DNA from: Brevundimonas subvibrioides
GTDB lineage: Bacteria > Pseudomonadota > Alphaproteobacteria > Caulobacterales > Caulobacteraceae
Direction: 5' to 3'
DNA: 64,000 nucleotides
Assembly (NCBI RefSeq): GCF_002280785.1
Contig: NZ_NCEQ01000007.1
Coordinates: 372,001 to 436,000, forward strand
Shown: in pieces, positions 17,616-28,284 of the stretch
How positions within the stretch are numbered: position 1 is the first letter of the stretch
Layout of the letters: every line of letters begins with the position of its first letter
Translations under genes and position numbers: made by a program
Notes under the pieces: model-generated
What the model was told of the DNA's origin: nothing
Database searches by the model: none
What the model saw: the letters and a program-made list of their open reading frames with translations, nothing else

Positions 17616-20600
17616 TGGACGGCGCCAGGATGGATCGGCGCACCGACCAGGAACTGGGCGGCGCCCCGGAAGGGCTGGACGCTCTGGTCGTCGCCGACCG
17701 ACTGAAGGCCTCCGGCGGCGTCGGCGTCTTCGTGGCCCGGGACTTCTCGCGCTCCGGCGCCTTCGTGCAGGCGTTCAACTTCTTCGCCGGGGACGTCGAG
17801 GTCCTCGAGTTTCCGGCCTGGGACTGCCTGCCCTACGACCGGTTGAGCCCGACCTCGGGCATCTCGGCCGAACGGATGGCCGCCCTGACCCGACTGGCCG
17901 GGCGCGCCGCCGACGAGACCCGGCCTCTGCTGGTCGTCACGACCGTGGCCGCCGCCCTGCAGCGCACGCCGCCGCGCGAGGTCACCTGCGCCGCCGGGTT
18001 CCAGGCCGTCGTCGGGCGGGAGCTCGATATCAAGGCGCTGGAGATCTATTTCACCACCAACGGCTACATGCGCGCCTCGACCGTCAACGAGCGCGGCGAA
18101 TACGCCGTGCGCGGCGGGGTCATCGATGTCTTCCCGCCGGGCTTCGAGGAGCCCGTGCGGCTCGACATGTTCGGCTCCGAACTGGAATCGATCCGCACCT
18201 TCGACCCGGCGACCCAGCGCTCGACCGGCCAGCGCCGCGACGTGTCGCTGTCGCCCGTGTCCGAGGCTCTGCTGAACGCGGAGACCATCAGCCGCTTCCG
18301 CACCGGCTACCTGAATCTGTTCGGCGCGCCCGGCGACGATCCGCTCTATGCGACCATCAGCGAGGGCGCGCGGCGTCAGGGTATGGAGCACTGGATCCCG
18401 CTGCTCTACGACCGGCTCGAGACCCTGTTCGACTACCTTCCGGATCGCGCCTCGATCTTCATCGACCACCAGGCCGACGCGGCCCGCACAGACCGCTGGA
18501 ACCTGACCCGCGACGCCTATGAGGCGCGTCAGGAGGCGTCCAAAGCCAAGGGCGGCGCCGCCAACCGCGCCCTGCCGCCGAACCGCCTCTATATGCCGGA
18601 GGAGGACTGGAACTCGGCGCTGGCCGGGCGAAGCGTCCGCCGTCTGTCGCCGTTCGACGCTGCGGCCGACGACGCCGGCGGCCGTCTGGGTCGGACCTTC
18701 GCCGCCGAGCGGGCCCAGGACAGCGTCAACCTGTTCGAGGCCGTCGCCGACCATGCCGCCAGGCTGAAAGCCGACGGCAAGCGCGTCCTGTTCGCCTCCT
18801 GGAGCGAGGGTTCGTCCGATCGCCTCGGCGTCATGCTGGCCGATCACGGGCTGGAGCATGTCGTTGCCGTGCGCGACTGGGCCGATGTGCAGACCGCGTC
18901 GAAGGACCTCTATCTGCGCGCCATCCTGCCGGTGGAGCATGGCTTCATGACCGGCGACCTCGCCGTCATCTCCGAGACCGACATCCTCGGCGACCGCCTG
19001 GCGCGTCCGAAGCGCAAGCGTCGGGCGTCGAACTTCCTCGCCGAGGCCTCGGCCCTGACGACGGGCGACCTCGTCGTCCACCTCGACCACGGCATCGGCC
19101 GTTACGAGGGGCTGAAGACCCTCGAGATCCAGGAGGCGCCGCACGACTGCCTGGAACTCCTCTATGCCGGTGATAGCAAACTCTATCTGCCGGTTGAGAA
19201 TATTGATCTTCTGACTCGATACGGCTCCGACTCCGACGGCGTCCAGCTCGACCGGCTCGGCGGCGCGGCCTGGCAGGGGCGCAAGGCCAAGGCCAAGGCC
19301 CGGCTGCGCGACATGGCCGAGGGGCTCATCGCGCTCGCGGCCAAGCGCGCGCTCCGGGTCGGGGAGGCGATCAATCCGCCCGCCGGTCTGTTCGACGAAT
19401 TCTGCGCCCGCTTCCCCTATGAGGAGACCGACGACCAGCTCAATGCGATCGGCGACGTGCTGGAGGACCTCGGCAAGGGCGTGCCGATGGACCGCCTGAT
19501 CTGCGGCGACGTCGGCTTCGGCAAGACCGAGGTGGCCATCCGCGCCGCCTTCGTGGTGGCCATGAGCGGTCAACAGGTGGCCATCGTCTGCCCGACGACG
19601 CTTCTGGCGCGCCAGCACTTCAAGACGTTCAGCGAGCGGTTCGCCGGCTGGCCGATCAAGGTCCGGCATCTGTCGCGCATGGTCACGGCCAAGGATGCGG
19701 CTGAAACCCGAGCCGGACTCAGGGACGGTCAGTTCGAGATCGTCGTCGGCACCCACGCGGTGCTGTCGGATCAGGTCGGGTTCAAGGACCTGGGCCTGGT
19801 CATCGTCGACGAGGAGCAGCATTTCGGCGTCAAGCACAAGGAGAAACTCAAGAGCCTCCGCGCCGACGTCCACCTGTTGACCCTGACCGCGACGCCGATC
19901 CCGCGGACCCTGCAGATGGCCCTGTCCGGCATCCGCGAGATGTCGATCATCGCCACGCCTCCGGTCGACCGCCTGGCCGTGCGGACCTATGTCGCGCCCT
20001 GGGATCCGGTCATGGTGCGCGAGGCCCTGCTGCGCGAGAAATATCGTGGCGGTCAGGCCTTCTATGTCTGCCCGCGCCTGTCCGACCTGCCCGATATCGA
20101 GGAGTTCCTCCGCATCCAGGTGCCGGAGATCAAGTTCGTCGTCGGTCACGGCCAGATGAGCCCGACCCAGCTCGAAGACGTGATGAGCGCCTTCTACGAC
20201 GGCTCCTACGATGTGCTGGTCTCGACCACGATCGTGGAAAGCGGCATCGACATCCCGACCGCCAACACCCTGATCGTGCACCGCGCCGACATGTTCGGCC
20301 TGGCCCAGCTGCACCAGATCCGGGGCCGGATCGGCCGGTCCAAGGCCCGCGCCTTCGCCTATCTGACGGTCGATCCGAAGCGGCCGATGACCCTGTCGGC
20401 CGAGCGGCGGCTGCAGGTGCTGCAGTCGCTCGACAATCTCGGCGCCGGCTTCCAGCTGGCCTCGCACGACCTGGACCAGCGCGGCGGCGGCAACCTGCTG
20501 GGCGACGAACAGTCGGGCCATATCCGCGAGGTCGGGGTCGAACTGTACCAGCAGATGCTGGAGGACGCGGTCGCCGAGCTGCGCCAGAACGGCGAGGGCG

Positions 20601-21067
20601 GTCCGGTCGATCGCGGCTGGTCACCGGCCATCAACGTCGGCGCGGCTGTATTGATTCCAGAAGATTATGTCTCAGACCTCAATGTCCGTCTCAGCCTCTA
20701 TCGCCGTCTGTCCGACGCCGAGAACACCGAGTCGCGTGAGGCCCTGGCCGCCGAACTCATCGACCGGTTCGGCCCGCTGCCGGATGAAGCCAAGCAACTG
20801 CTGCGCATCGTCGGCATCAAGGCCAGCTGCAAGACGGCCTGTATCGAGCGGATCGACATCGGGCCCAAGGGCTGCGTCCTGACCCTGCGCGACAACTCCT
20901 TCCCGAACCCGATGGGGCTGGTCGGCCTGATCCAGAAGAACCACGCGTTCTGGAAGATCCGGCCGGATCAGAAGATCGTCGTGAAGGGCGACTGGCCGAC
21001 GCCCGAGGATCGGTTGAAGGTCGCCGAACGGATCACGACCGATCTGGCGCGGGTCGCCGGCGCTTGA
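17615..21067 (+). CDS. mfd: Transcription-repair coupling factor
   Basis: A 1150-residue Mfd, an ATP-driven translocase that removes RNA polymerase stalled at lesions and recruits UvrA. Order: UvrB-like N-terminal domain ([19 protein letters not shown]), RNA-polymerase interaction domain ([20 protein letters not shown]), then the RecG-like motor with [19 protein letters not shown] (Walker A), [29 protein letters not shown] and [17 protein letters not shown], and the C-terminal regulatory domain. The length is normal. ATG 17615 overlaps the sdhE stop; longer in-frame extension upstream would only read through sdhE in another frame. Confidence 0.96.
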   Translation: MDGARMDRRTDQELGGAPEGLDALVVADRLKASGGVGVFVARDFSRSGAFVQAFNFFAGDVEVLEFPAWDCLPYDRLSPTSGISAERMAALTRLAGRAADETRPLLVVTTVAAALQRTPPREVTCAAGFQAVVGRELDIKALEIYFTTNGYMRASTVNERGEYAVRGGVIDVFPPGFEEPVRLDMFGSELESIRTFDPATQRSTGQRRDVSLSPVSEALLNAETISRFRTGYLNLFGAPGDDPLYATISEGARRQGMEHWIPLLYDRLETLFDYLPDRASIFIDHQADAARTDRWNLTRDAYEARQEASKAKGGAANRALPPNRLYMPEEDWNSALAGRSVRRLSPFDAAADDAGGRLGRTFAAERAQDSVNLFEAVADHAARLKADGKRVLFASWSEGSSDRLGVMLADHGLEHVVAVRDWADVQTASKDLYLRAILPVEHGFMTGDLAVISETDILGDRLARPKRKRRASNFLAEASALTTGDLVVHLDHGIGRYEGLKTLEIQEAPHDCLELLYAGDSKLYLPVENIDLLTRYGSDSDGVQLDRLGGAAWQGRKAKAKARLRDMAEGLIALAAKRALRVGEAINPPAGLFDEFCARFPYEETDDQLNAIGDVLEDLGKGVPMDRLICGDVGFGKTEVAIRAAFVVAMSGQQVAIVCPTTLLARQHFKTFSERFAGWPIKVRHLSRMVTAKDAAETRAGLRDGQFEIVVGTHAVLSDQVGFKDLGLVIVDEEQHFGVKHKEKLKSLRADVHLLTLTATPIPRTLQMALSGIREMSIIATPPVDRLAVRTYVAPWDPVMVREALLREKYRGGQAFYVCPRLSDLPDIEEFLRIQVPEIKFVVGHGQMSPTQLEDVMSAFYDGSYDVLVSTTIVESGIDIPTANTLIVHRADMFGLAQLHQIRGRIGRSKARAFAYLTVDPKRPMTLSAERRLQVLQSLDNLGAGFQLASHDLDQRGGGNLLGDEQSGHIREVGVELYQQMLEDAVAELRQNGEGGPVDRGWSPAINVGAAVLIPEDYVSDLNVRLSLYRRLSDAENTESREALAAELIDRFGPLPDEAKQLLRIVGIKASCKTACIERIDIGPKGCVLTLRDNSFPNPMGLVGLIQKNHAFWKIRPDQKIVVKGDWPTPEDRLKVAERITTDLARVAGA

Positions 21068-21558
21068 GCCAGGTCATCGTCCGTCCGGCGACCGACGCCG
21101 ACTGGCCGGCCCTCTGGCCAATCGTCGAGGCCGTGGTGCGGACAGGGGAGACCTATGCCTATCCCCGCGACCTGACGGAAGCGGCCGCGCGGACGATCTG
21201 GATGCAGACGGCGCCGGGCATGACTCTCGTCGCGGTCGAGGGCGATCACGTTCTGGGCAGCGCCAGGATCACGCCCAATCAGAGGGGCGGCGGCGCCCAT
21301 GTCGCGAACGGCAGTTTCATGGTCGGAGCCGCCGCGCGCGGTCTTGGCGTCGGTCGTCTGCTCGGCGAGACCGCCCTGGACTGGGCCCGCAACGCCGGCT
21401 TCCGCGCCATGCAGTTCAACGCCGTCGTCGAGACCAATACGACCGCCGTCGCCCTTTGGAAGTCGCTCGGTTTCGGGATCCTCGCAACCGTGCCCGAGGC
21501 CTTCGACCACCCGACGCTGGGCTTTGTCGGCCTGCACATCATGCACCGCCAACTCTGA
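21064..21558 (+). CDS. GNAT family N-acetyltransferase
   Basis: A 164-residue acetyl-CoA-dependent acetyltransferase. Seen: IVRPATDADWPALWPIVEAV at the start, VANGSFMVGAAARGLGVGRL (acetyl-CoA pyrophosphate loop, RGxGxG-like) and FNAVVETNTTAVALWKSLGF (motif B). It resembles phosphinothricin/amino-acid N-acetyltransferases, but the acceptor is unknown. The likely start is TTG 21064, inside the last codons of mfd (TTGA overlap), so its translation probably depends on mfd. It is convergent with the PopA-like gene. Confidence 0.85.
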   Translation: MSQVIVRPATDADWPALWPIVEAVVRTGETYAYPRDLTEAAARTIWMQTAPGMTLVAVEGDHVLGSARITPNQRGGGAHVANGSFMVGAAARGLGVGRLLGETALDWARNAGFRAMQFNAVVETNTTAVALWKSLGFGILATVPEAFDHPTLGFVGLHIMHRQL

Positions 21559-21561
21559 CGC

Positions 21562-22878
21562 TCAGGCGGGCGGGGTCTGCATATCGGCCGAGGCGCGTTC
21601 CAGAACGGCGGCGGCGCCTTCGCCCGGCCTCAACTCGGCGACGCCGACGCTGAACTCGACCACGAAGGGCGTCCGGTCGGGACCGGCGTCGAAGGCGGTG
21701 CAGCCGATGACGGCGGCGATCCGCTCGACCGCCAGGCGCGCGGCCGGTCCAGGGGTGGCGGGCAGGGCGAGGGCGAAGACCTCGGGAGCCAGGCGCGCGG
21801 CGGTATCCTCGACCCGGACGAGGCGCGACACCATGGCGCCGATCTGGGGCATGGCCCGGTCCAGCCAGCCGCCCATGCGCGCACGGGTCAGGTTATCGCT
21901 GTCCGCCACCCGCAGGACGCAGACGGACAGGGGGCGCCGCCGCGCCGAAGCGCCCTCGGCGATGCGCCCGAGATGGCTGGCGAACAGGTTGCGGGTGAAC
22001 AGGCCCGTCGACGGATCCATGATGCCCGCGCCACGCGCGCCTTCCAGAGCCTTGCGGATGGCCAGGTGGCGGCGATGGGTGTGGGCCAGGTCGAGGACAC
22101 GCGCGGCGGCCTCGGGCTCCGGCGTGTCTGCGGCCGCCACTTCCGAGAAGCCCCGGTTGTACAGTTCGCTGAGATTGATCTCGCCTTCCGACCGCAGATA
22201 GAGGGCCAGCGGGATGTGATAGAGGCGCGTGTTCCGTTTCATGCCCGAGGCGATGGACAGGGCCGGCGCATGGTCCGGCGCGCCCCACAGAACCGCGGCG
22301 TCGAACGCGCTTTCGTGCAGATAGTCGAAGGCGGTGTAGGGCGTCGGCGCGGCCACCACCTCGGCTCCGTCGGCGGTCAGCGTGTTTGAAAGGGCGATGA
22401 ACCGGTGATCCGGGGCGCCGGCGATCAGGATACGAACCGGGCTGGCATCGGGCACGCCGGGGTCCAGGGTCGCGCCGTGCAGGGCGAAGGTCGCCTGACG
22501 CAGGCGGAACTCCTCCTCGGCGATGGCGGCGCGAACCAGTTGTTCGATGCGCAGGGCGGCCTGGGCCGGATGCGGCGGTTCGGCCATCGTCAGATCGAAC
22601 GTCCCGGTTGGGACGCTCGCCGCCATCGGGCCGAGGGCGATGACGGGCAGACGCCGGGCGCCGGCCGCGAGTCGCAGGGCCTCGGGAAGGGCGTCGATCT
22701 CCGGGTGATCGGCGTCCAGGATCGCCGCCTCAAGCGTGAAGTCCGTCAGGGCGGCCACGGCGGCGGCGCCCGATCGGGCCGTCATCGTGCGCCAGCCCAG
22801 CGAGTCCAGCCCCCGGCACAGGGCGCCGATCCGCTCATCCGTCTCGGCGACGACCAGAACGCGTGGATCCGAACCCAA
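21562..22878 (-). CDS. popA: PopA-like cell-cycle regulator: REC-REC-degenerate GGDEF protein
   Basis: A 438-residue protein with two receiver domains (about 1-120 and 147-265) and a diguanylate-cyclase-like domain (about 275-438). REC1 keeps a candidate phospho-acceptor Asp (LDADH, about D55); REC2 has lost it (VLWGA). The active-site GG[DE]EF is APEVF (about 364-368), so cyclase activity is not expected, while the c-di-GMP inhibitory-site RxxD is intact as RVED (355-358). This pattern, degenerate A-site and kept I-site, is that of Caulobacter PopA, a c-di-GMP effector that directs CtrA proteolysis. The start is uncertain: TTG 22878 follows GGGGAG at a good distance; in-frame sequence continues to 22965. 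Confidence 0.78.
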   Translation of the reverse strand: MGSDPRVLVVAETDERIGALCRGLDSLGWRTMTARSGAAAVAALTDFTLEAAILDADHPEIDALPEALRLAAGARRLPVIALGPMAASVPTGTFDLTMAEPPHPAQAALRIEQLVRAAIAEEEFRLRQATFALHGATLDPGVPDASPVRILIAGAPDHRFIALSNTLTADGAEVVAAPTPYTAFDYLHESAFDAAVLWGAPDHAPALSIASGMKRNTRLYHIPLALYLRSEGEINLSELYNRGFSEVAAADTPEPEAAARVLDLAHTHRRHLAIRKALEGARGAGIMDPSTGLFTRNLFASHLGRIAEGASARRRPLSVCVLRVADSDNLTRARMGGWLDRAMPQIGAMVSRLVRVEDTAARLAPEVFALALPATPGPAARLAVERIAAVIGCTAFDAGPDRTPFVVEFSVGVAELRPGEGAAAVLERASADMQTPPA

Positions 22879-23052
22879 AATCGATGACTCCCCTTCGCGA
22901 CCGGACGGCCGCGACTCCGGACACGGAGCGGGCCGACCATACCGACACGGCCCGGTTCGGCGCAACGGTGCTGATGCGCGTGGCAGGGGAAAACGACGGG
23001 GGCCCGGCGGCTTCCAAAGCGAGGATTTTCCGCTAGAGTCATCCCTTGGGCT

Positions 23053-23991
23053 ATGGCGGGAACCGGCTTGAGCGGACAGACTACCGAATTGGCGTCACCC
23101 GGCTTCTGGGTGCGGCTGTCAGGGCGGGCGTTCGCCCGCAGCTGGGGCCGTGACGTCATGCTCTACACGGGCGGGGTGTCGTTCTTCGCCCTGCTGGCGG
23201 TGTTCCCGGCGATCGCCATCCTGATCGGCTTCTACAAGGCGGTGCTGTCGATCGCTCAGGTCGGCGAGCAGGCGGCGGCCCTGGCCGACGTCATGCCCCA
23301 CGCCGCGCGCGCCATCTTCCGCGCCGAGGTCGAGCGGCTGTCGAACGCCTCGGCCCGCGCCGTCTCGGCACAGAGCGCCTTTGCCCTGGTGGTCGGCGCC
23401 TATGCCGCCCATCGGGGATTCAAGGCCTTGCTGGCCGGACTGAACCTGATCCACGACGAGACCGAGCCGCACGGCTTCTTCAAGTTCAACTTCCTCGCCT
23501 TCATCGTCGCCGTGGTGGCGTTCGGCCTGTTCACCATCGTTTCGGGCGCCGTGGTCACCGCCCGGCTGCTGGAGCATGCCGGGCCGGTCACGGGGCAGGG
23601 CGGGCTGCCGTTCAACGGCTTCCTGCCCGCGGCCGGCCTCGGCCTCGGGCTGACACTGCTGTATCGTTACGCCATGTCGCACCGGGACCCTGTGGCCTGG
23701 GTCCCGTCCATCGCCGGCGGGGCGGTGGCGACCATCCTGTCGATGATCTCGTCCTGGCTCTGCGCCATCTATGTCGAGCAGATCGCCCAGCTGGGCGCGA
23801 CCTACGGATCGGTCGGCGCCGTCGTGGTCCTGCTGATCTGGCTGTCGTGGAACGTCAACGCCATCTTCTACGGCGGCGCCTTCGCCACCGAGATGGAGAT
23901 CGCCTCGCGGGCCAGGGGCGCGCCGGATATCGCGCCCGAGGACAGCCCCTCGGTCGTCAATCTGTCGGAACGGCGCGCGTCTCGACGGTAA
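23053..23991 (+). CDS. YihY/BrkB family inner-membrane protein
   Basis: A 312-residue polytopic membrane protein of the YihY/BrkB family, once mis-called RNase BN. About six membrane segments are visible. The family core includes MLYTGGVSFFALLAVFPAIA, HRGFKALLAGLNLIHDE, AMSHRDPVAWVPSIAGG and YGSVGAVVVLLIWLSWNVNA. The molecular function is not settled. Its 3' end overlaps the convergent tusA gene by 35 bases. Confidence 0.88.
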   Translation: MAGTGLSGQTTELASPGFWVRLSGRAFARSWGRDVMLYTGGVSFFALLAVFPAIAILIGFYKAVLSIAQVGEQAAALADVMPHAARAIFRAEVERLSNASARAVSAQSAFALVVGAYAAHRGFKALLAGLNLIHDETEPHGFFKFNFLAFIVAVVAFGLFTIVSGAVVTARLLEHAGPVTGQGGLPFNGFLPAAGLGLGLTLLYRYAMSHRDPVAWVPSIAGGAVATILSMISSWLCAIYVEQIAQLGATYGSVGAVVVLLIWLSWNVNAIFYGGAFATEMEIASRARGAPDIAPEDSPSVVNLSERRASRR

Positions 23992-24202
23992 TCGTCAGGA
24001 CGCCGTCGGTCTCCTCGACCGACATCACCCGTCCGCCCAGTTCCGCCATCAGATACGGAACGTCGATCCGCGCCATCGGATCGGTCGCGAGGAGGACGAG
24101 ACGGGTTCCCGCCCGCCCTTCGGCCGCCTTCCTCAGACGCAGGCTCGGCACGGGGCAGCGGTGGCCCCGGGCGTCGACGACGATGGGGGCGCCTTCGCTC
24201 AC
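23957..24202 (-). CDS. tusA: TusA-family sulfur carrier
   Basis: An 81-residue SirA/TusA-like protein with the sulfur-carrying cysteine in the family motif CPVP (Cys about residue 16; VDARGHRCPVPSLRLRKA). TusA passes persulfide sulfur for tRNA 2-thiouridine and other uses; some members serve other sulfur pathways, so the exact role is open. The GTG start overlaps the cinA stop by four bases (GTGA), implying coupling. The 3' end runs 35 bases into the convergent YihY gene. Confidence 0.87.
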   Translation of the reverse strand: MSEGAPIVVDARGHRCPVPSLRLRKAAEGRAGTRLVLLATDPMARIDVPYLMAELGGRVMSVEETDGVLTITVETRAVPTD

Positions 24203-24693
24203 CCCGCCTCGCAGGCGGCGAGCAACAGACCCAGGGCGACGCGCACGCTTTCCAGCCGCACCTCTTCGCGCCCGATGTCTCCGAACAGTCGCTTGTCGTG
24301 AACGAGTCCCTGTGGCGTCGCGCAGCCGAAATGAACCAGCCCGACCGGCTTCTCGTCCGAGCCGCCCCCCGGGCCTGCCACGCCGGTGATCGAGACGGCG
24401 AGGGCGGTCTTCGCGGCCTCCCGGGCCCCCGTCGCCATGGCCCGCGCCACCGGCTCCGACACCGCGCCGTGCCTGACGATCAGGGCGGCCGGCACGCCCA
24501 GCATCTCCGACTTGGCCGCGTTGCTGTAGGTCACGAAGCCCCGGTCGACGACCGACGACGACCCGGCCACGGCCGTCAGGGCCCCCGCGACCAGCCCGCC
24601 GGTGCAGCTCTCGGCCGTCGCCACCGTCCAGCCCCGCGCCGAGGCGGCGGCGATCACCGAGGCCGCCAGTCTCTGGATATCGTTCGGGAACAT
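24199..24693 (-). CDS. pncC: CinA C-terminal-domain protein, nicotinamide-nucleotide amidase
   Basis: A 164-residue CinA-C/PncC protein deamidating NMN in pyridine nucleotide salvage. Seen: TVATAESCTGGLVAGALTAV (active-site region), GFVTYSNAAKSEMLGV and SITGVAGPGGGSDEKPVGLV. The N-terminal MoaB-like half of full-length CinA is absent, so this is the stand-alone form. ATG 24693; tusA is translationally coupled downstream. Confidence 0.92.
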   Translation of the reverse strand: MFPNDIQRLAASVIAAASARGWTVATAESCTGGLVAGALTAVAGSSSVVDRGFVTYSNAAKSEMLGVPAALIVRHGAVSEPVARAMATGAREAAKTALAVSITGVAGPGGGSDEKPVGLVHFGCATPQGLVHDKRLFGDIGREEVRLESVRVALGLLLAACEAG

Positions 24694-24780
24694 GGGTCTT
24701 TCCGATCCGTGCGCGAGTCAGTCTAGGCTGACCCCGGTGCGTGCGTCTGTCGATAGCATGCGCGCCAGACCGGGGACCCC

Positions 24781-27072
24781 ATGACCGACACAGCCCTGCC
24801 GGACGACGCCGCGCCTTCGACGGAGGGCGGCGATCGCGTGACGCCGATCCTGTTCGCCGTGGCCATCTTCACCTCGGCGGCCCTGGTCTTCGTCGTCCAG
24901 CCCATGGTGACCAAACTGGTCCTGCCGATGCTCGGCGGCTCCCCATCGGTCTGGAACACGGCCATGGTCTTCTTCCAGACCGCCCTTCTGGCCGGCTACG
25001 GCTACGCCCACCTGCTGCAACGCCTGACCTCGATGCGGGCCCAGATGGCGACCCATCTGGTCCTGCTGCTGCTGGCGGCCCTGTTCCTGCCGTTGAAGAT
25101 CAACGGAGTGCTGGGCGACCCCGATCCGAGCGCCCCGATCGGCTGGCTTCTGGCGACCCTGGCCCTGTCGGTCGGCGCCCCCTTCGCCGTCCTGTCGGCG
25201 ACTGCGCCCCTGCTGCAGGCCTGGTACGCCCGGGTCCGCGTCGGCCACGCCGACGGCAGGAACCCCTATGTCCTCTATGCGGCGTCCAACCTCGGCAGCT
25301 TCCTGGCCCTGCTGGCCTATCCGCTCATCCTCGAACCGCTCATGACCCTGTCGGGCCAGCGCGTGAGCTGGAGCGGAGGCTATGCCGCCTTCATGCTGAT
25401 GGTCGTGGCGCTCGCCGTCGTGGCCTGGCGACGCGGTCAGATCGGCGGGGCGCCGGTCGCCCGCCTGGAGACCAGTGCGCCGATCCCGTGGCGCGAGAAG
25501 ATCATCCTCGTGCTTCTGGCCGCCGCGCCGTCCAGCCTGATGCTCGGCGTCACCGCCCACCTGGCCACCGATGTCGCCTCGGCGCCCTTCCTGTGGGTCA
25601 TCCCGCTGGCCCTCTATCTGCTGACCTTCGTCATCGCCTTCCAGGACAGGCCCTGGATCCCGCTGCCGATCACCCTGGTCGTCGCAGCGGCCGTCAGCCT
25701 CGCCTGTATCGCGTTCACGGCCTTCAGGACCGGCGACTGGATCCTGATGTTCGGCCTGCATCTGGGGGCCTTCTTCCTGCTCGCCCTGATGTGTCACCAG
25801 AGGCTGGCCGCGCGGCGTCCTCCGCCGGACCGGTTGACCGAATTCTATCTGCTGATGTCGCTGGGCGGGGTCGTCGGCGGCGCCTTCACGGCCCTTCTGG
25901 CGCCCGTGCTGTTCAACGGCGTGTGGGAATACCCGCTGGTCCTCGTCCTGGCCGGTCTGGCCCGCCCCATGAACAAGGCCCCGATCAAGAACTGGGAGGT
26001 CTATCTGTTCGTCGGCGCGGTGCTCGCCACCGGCCTGCCGCCATTGCTGTCGGCGGCTGCCCAGGCGGACTGGGGCTTCGGCTGGTGGCTCAACAACAAC
26101 GTCTCGGACAATATGGCGGGCCTGACCCAGTTCATCATGCTGGCCCCCATCCTGGCCGGCTTCATCCTGCGCGACCGCACCCCGGCCTTCGTCATCATCG
26201 CCGCCGGCATCGCCCTGTCGACCGCCTATATCGCACGCGGCTATGAGGCCGCCTTCACCGACCGCAGCTTCTTCGGCGTGATGAAGATCGGCGTCACCGA
26301 GGACCCGCGCCTCGGCGGTCAGGTGAACATCCTGATGCACGGCACGACCTTGCACGGGGCCCAGCCGCGCAATCCGGCCTTCGCCTGCATGCCGACCCTC
26401 TACTACGCCCCGGCCAGCCCGATCGGTCAGACGACCCAGATGCTGCAGCTTCGCCGTCCGGCCCTGAAGATCGGCGTGGTCGGACAGGGGTCGGGCGCCA
26501 TGGCCGGCTACAAGCGGGCCGCCGACGAGATGAAATTCTTCGAGATCGATCCGATGGTCGATCGGCTGTCGCGCGATCCGCAGTGGTTCAGCTTCATCTC
26601 CGGCTGCGCCGACGGCCCGATCGAAACGGTGCTCGGCGACGCCCGGCTGACCATGGCGCGCGAGACGGCCGGGACCTACGACCTCCTGCTGATCGACGCC
26701 TTCTCGTCGGACTCGGTGCCGACCCATCTGCTGACGGTCGAGGCGATCGAGGGCTATCTCAAGCTGCTGAAGCCGGACGGCGTGGTCATCCTGCACCTGT
26801 CCAACCGCAACCTCGACATCACCCTTCCGGCCGCAGCGGCGGCGCAAGCCCTGGGCGCGGCGAACCTGCATCAGCTCTATCAGGAATCGCCCCTCGCGCC
26901 GGACATGGCCGAGGCCTCCACCGAGGCCCTGATCCTGTCGCCGACGGACGAGGGCCTGGCGGAGTTCCGTGGCCAGGCCCAGTGGCGAACCCTGGCCGAG
27001 ACCGACGTTCGACCCTGGACCGACGACTATGTGAACCTGTTCGGATCGTTGTGGCGTCACTTCCGGCGGTGA
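24781..27072 (+). CDS. Membrane protein fused to spermidine-synthase-like methyltransferase domain
   Basis: A 763-residue fusion. The N-terminal half has many hydrophobic helices (for example LFAVAIFTSAALVFVVQPMV, then MATHLVLLLLAALFLPL). The C-terminal half has a Rossmann fold like spermidine synthases: LKIGVVGQGSGAMAGYKR, FFEIDPMVDRLSR, YDLLLIDAFSSDSVPTHLLT and VVILHLSNR. Proteins of this build are commonly annotated as fused MFS/spermidine synthase; a role in polyamine synthesis is unproven. It lies between divergent cinA and convergent ispDF. Confidence 0.82.
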   Translation: MTDTALPDDAAPSTEGGDRVTPILFAVAIFTSAALVFVVQPMVTKLVLPMLGGSPSVWNTAMVFFQTALLAGYGYAHLLQRLTSMRAQMATHLVLLLLAALFLPLKINGVLGDPDPSAPIGWLLATLALSVGAPFAVLSATAPLLQAWYARVRVGHADGRNPYVLYAASNLGSFLALLAYPLILEPLMTLSGQRVSWSGGYAAFMLMVVALAVVAWRRGQIGGAPVARLETSAPIPWREKIILVLLAAAPSSLMLGVTAHLATDVASAPFLWVIPLALYLLTFVIAFQDRPWIPLPITLVVAAAVSLACIAFTAFRTGDWILMFGLHLGAFFLLALMCHQRLAARRPPPDRLTEFYLLMSLGGVVGGAFTALLAPVLFNGVWEYPLVLVLAGLARPMNKAPIKNWEVYLFVGAVLATGLPPLLSAAAQADWGFGWWLNNNVSDNMAGLTQFIMLAPILAGFILRDRTPAFVIIAAGIALSTAYIARGYEAAFTDRSFFGVMKIGVTEDPRLGGQVNILMHGTTLHGAQPRNPAFACMPTLYYAPASPIGQTTQMLQLRRPALKIGVVGQGSGAMAGYKRAADEMKFFEIDPMVDRLSRDPQWFSFISGCADGPIETVLGDARLTMARETAGTYDLLLIDAFSSDSVPTHLLTVEAIEGYLKLLKPDGVVILHLSNRNLDITLPAAAAAQALGAANLHQLYQESPLAPDMAEASTEALILSPTDEGLAEFRGQAQWRTLAETDVRPWTDDYVNLFGSLWRHFRR

Positions 27073-27086
27073 CGCCAGCCGTTTGA

Positions 27087-28220
27087 TCAGGCAGGCAATT
27101 CGATCGTTGCGATGGCGGAGGCGGCGAGGCCTTCCTCGCGCCCGGTGAAGCCCATCTTCTCCATCGTCGTCGCCTTCACGCTGACCGCGTCGAGCGGAAG
27201 GTTCAGGATTTCGGCGAGGCGTTCGCGCATGGCCTGACGGTGGGGCTTCACCTTGGGTCGCTCGCAGATCAGGGTGACGTCGACGTTCACCAGCCGCCCG
27301 CCCCGCGCCGCCAGCCGCTCGACCGCATGGATCAGAAACTGGTCCGAGGCCGCACCCTTCCACTTCGGGTCGGTCGGCGGGAAGTGGTCGCCGATGTCGC
27401 CGTCGCCCATGGCGCCCAGCACCGCATCGGTCAGGGCGTGCAGTCCGGCGTCGGCGTCGGAATGGCCGATCAGGGTCTGGTCATGTGCGATCTCGACCCC
27501 GCACAGCCACACGCTGTCGCCCGGCCCCCAGCGGTGGGCGTCGAACCCCTGACCGACGCGGGTCTGTCGGGCGATCAGCGCTTCGGCCATGGCGAAATCC
27601 TCGGGATAGGTCAGTTTCATCAGGCGCGGATCGCCCTGGACCAGACGAACGGTTCCCCCGTCGTGCTCGACCACGGCCGCATCGTCGGTCGCCGCGGCAC
27701 CCTCGGGCCAGACAGCATAGGCGGCCCGCAGGCGGTCGGCGCGAAACGCCTGCGGCGTCTGGGCCCGCCACAGGCCGCCGCGATCGACCGTCGCCTCGAT
27801 GCGATCGGAGCCGCGCTTGAGGGTGTCGGAGACGGGCAGGGCGGCGATGGCTCCATCCGCACCCGGCAGGGACTCGAGCAGCCGCCGGATCACCTCGGCG
27901 GACAGAAGGGGCCGTGCGGCGTCGTGAACGAGGACGGGCCGATCCGGCGCCCCGGTCAGGGCTTCGAGCCCGGCGCGCACCGAGTCCGCACGCTCGGCCC
28001 CGCCCGCCACGGCCCGCCAGTCGTTCAGCCCGGCCAGCGCCCCGGCCGCCCGCGCGAACCCGTCCGCCGCGACCACCACGACCACCTCCTCGGCCCCCGC
28101 ATGGAGCAAGGCCTCGACCGACCAGCGGACCGCGGGCTTGCCGCCCAGGGGCCGCCACTGCTTGTCGCCCCCGGCCCTGGAGCCCGAGCCGGCCGCCACC
28201 ACGATCGCTGCGAATGTCAT
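27087..28220 (-). CDS. ispDF: Bifunctional IspD/IspF (MEP isoprenoid pathway)
   Basis: A 377-residue fusion carrying out two MEP-pathway steps. The IspD part (about 1-215) is a cytidylyltransferase with [20 protein letters not shown] and [16 protein letters not shown]. The IspF part (about 218-377) is MEcPP synthase with [15 protein letters not shown] (metal ligands), [20 protein letters not shown] and [18 protein letters not shown], ending [16 protein letters not shown]. The fusion is common in alphaproteobacteria. ATG 28220; divergent from dusB. Confidence 0.95.
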   Translation of the reverse strand: MTFAAIVVAAGSGSRAGGDKQWRPLGGKPAVRWSVEALLHAGAEEVVVVVAADGFARAAGALAGLNDWRAVAGGAERADSVRAGLEALTGAPDRPVLVHDAARPLLSAEVIRRLLESLPGADGAIAALPVSDTLKRGSDRIEATVDRGGLWRAQTPQAFRADRLRAAYAVWPEGAAATDDAAVVEHDGGTVRLVQGDPRLMKLTYPEDFAMAEALIARQTRVGQGFDAHRWGPGDSVWLCGVEIAHDQTLIGHSDADAGLHALTDAVLGAMGDGDIGDHFPPTDPKWKGAASDQFLIHAVERLAARGGRLVNVDVTLICERPKVKPHRQAMRERLAEILNLPLDAVSVKATTMEKMGFTGREEGLAASAIATIELPA

Positions 28221-28284
28221 CCTCGCCTTCTAGGGGCCACGATGGCGGTTGACGAGAGGCCAGGCTTCGCGTGTTGACGGACGG

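Noticed and set aside
17495..20521. A 1008-codon open frame antisense to mfd, and similar long antisense frames over ntrY (29112-31469), the fused membrane gene (24718-27363) and the metC region (3369-4964)
   Set aside because: They arise from strong GC bias at third positions of the real genes; they have repetitive Arg/Gly/Asp-rich translations and no motifs, while the opposite strand encodes recognised proteins.
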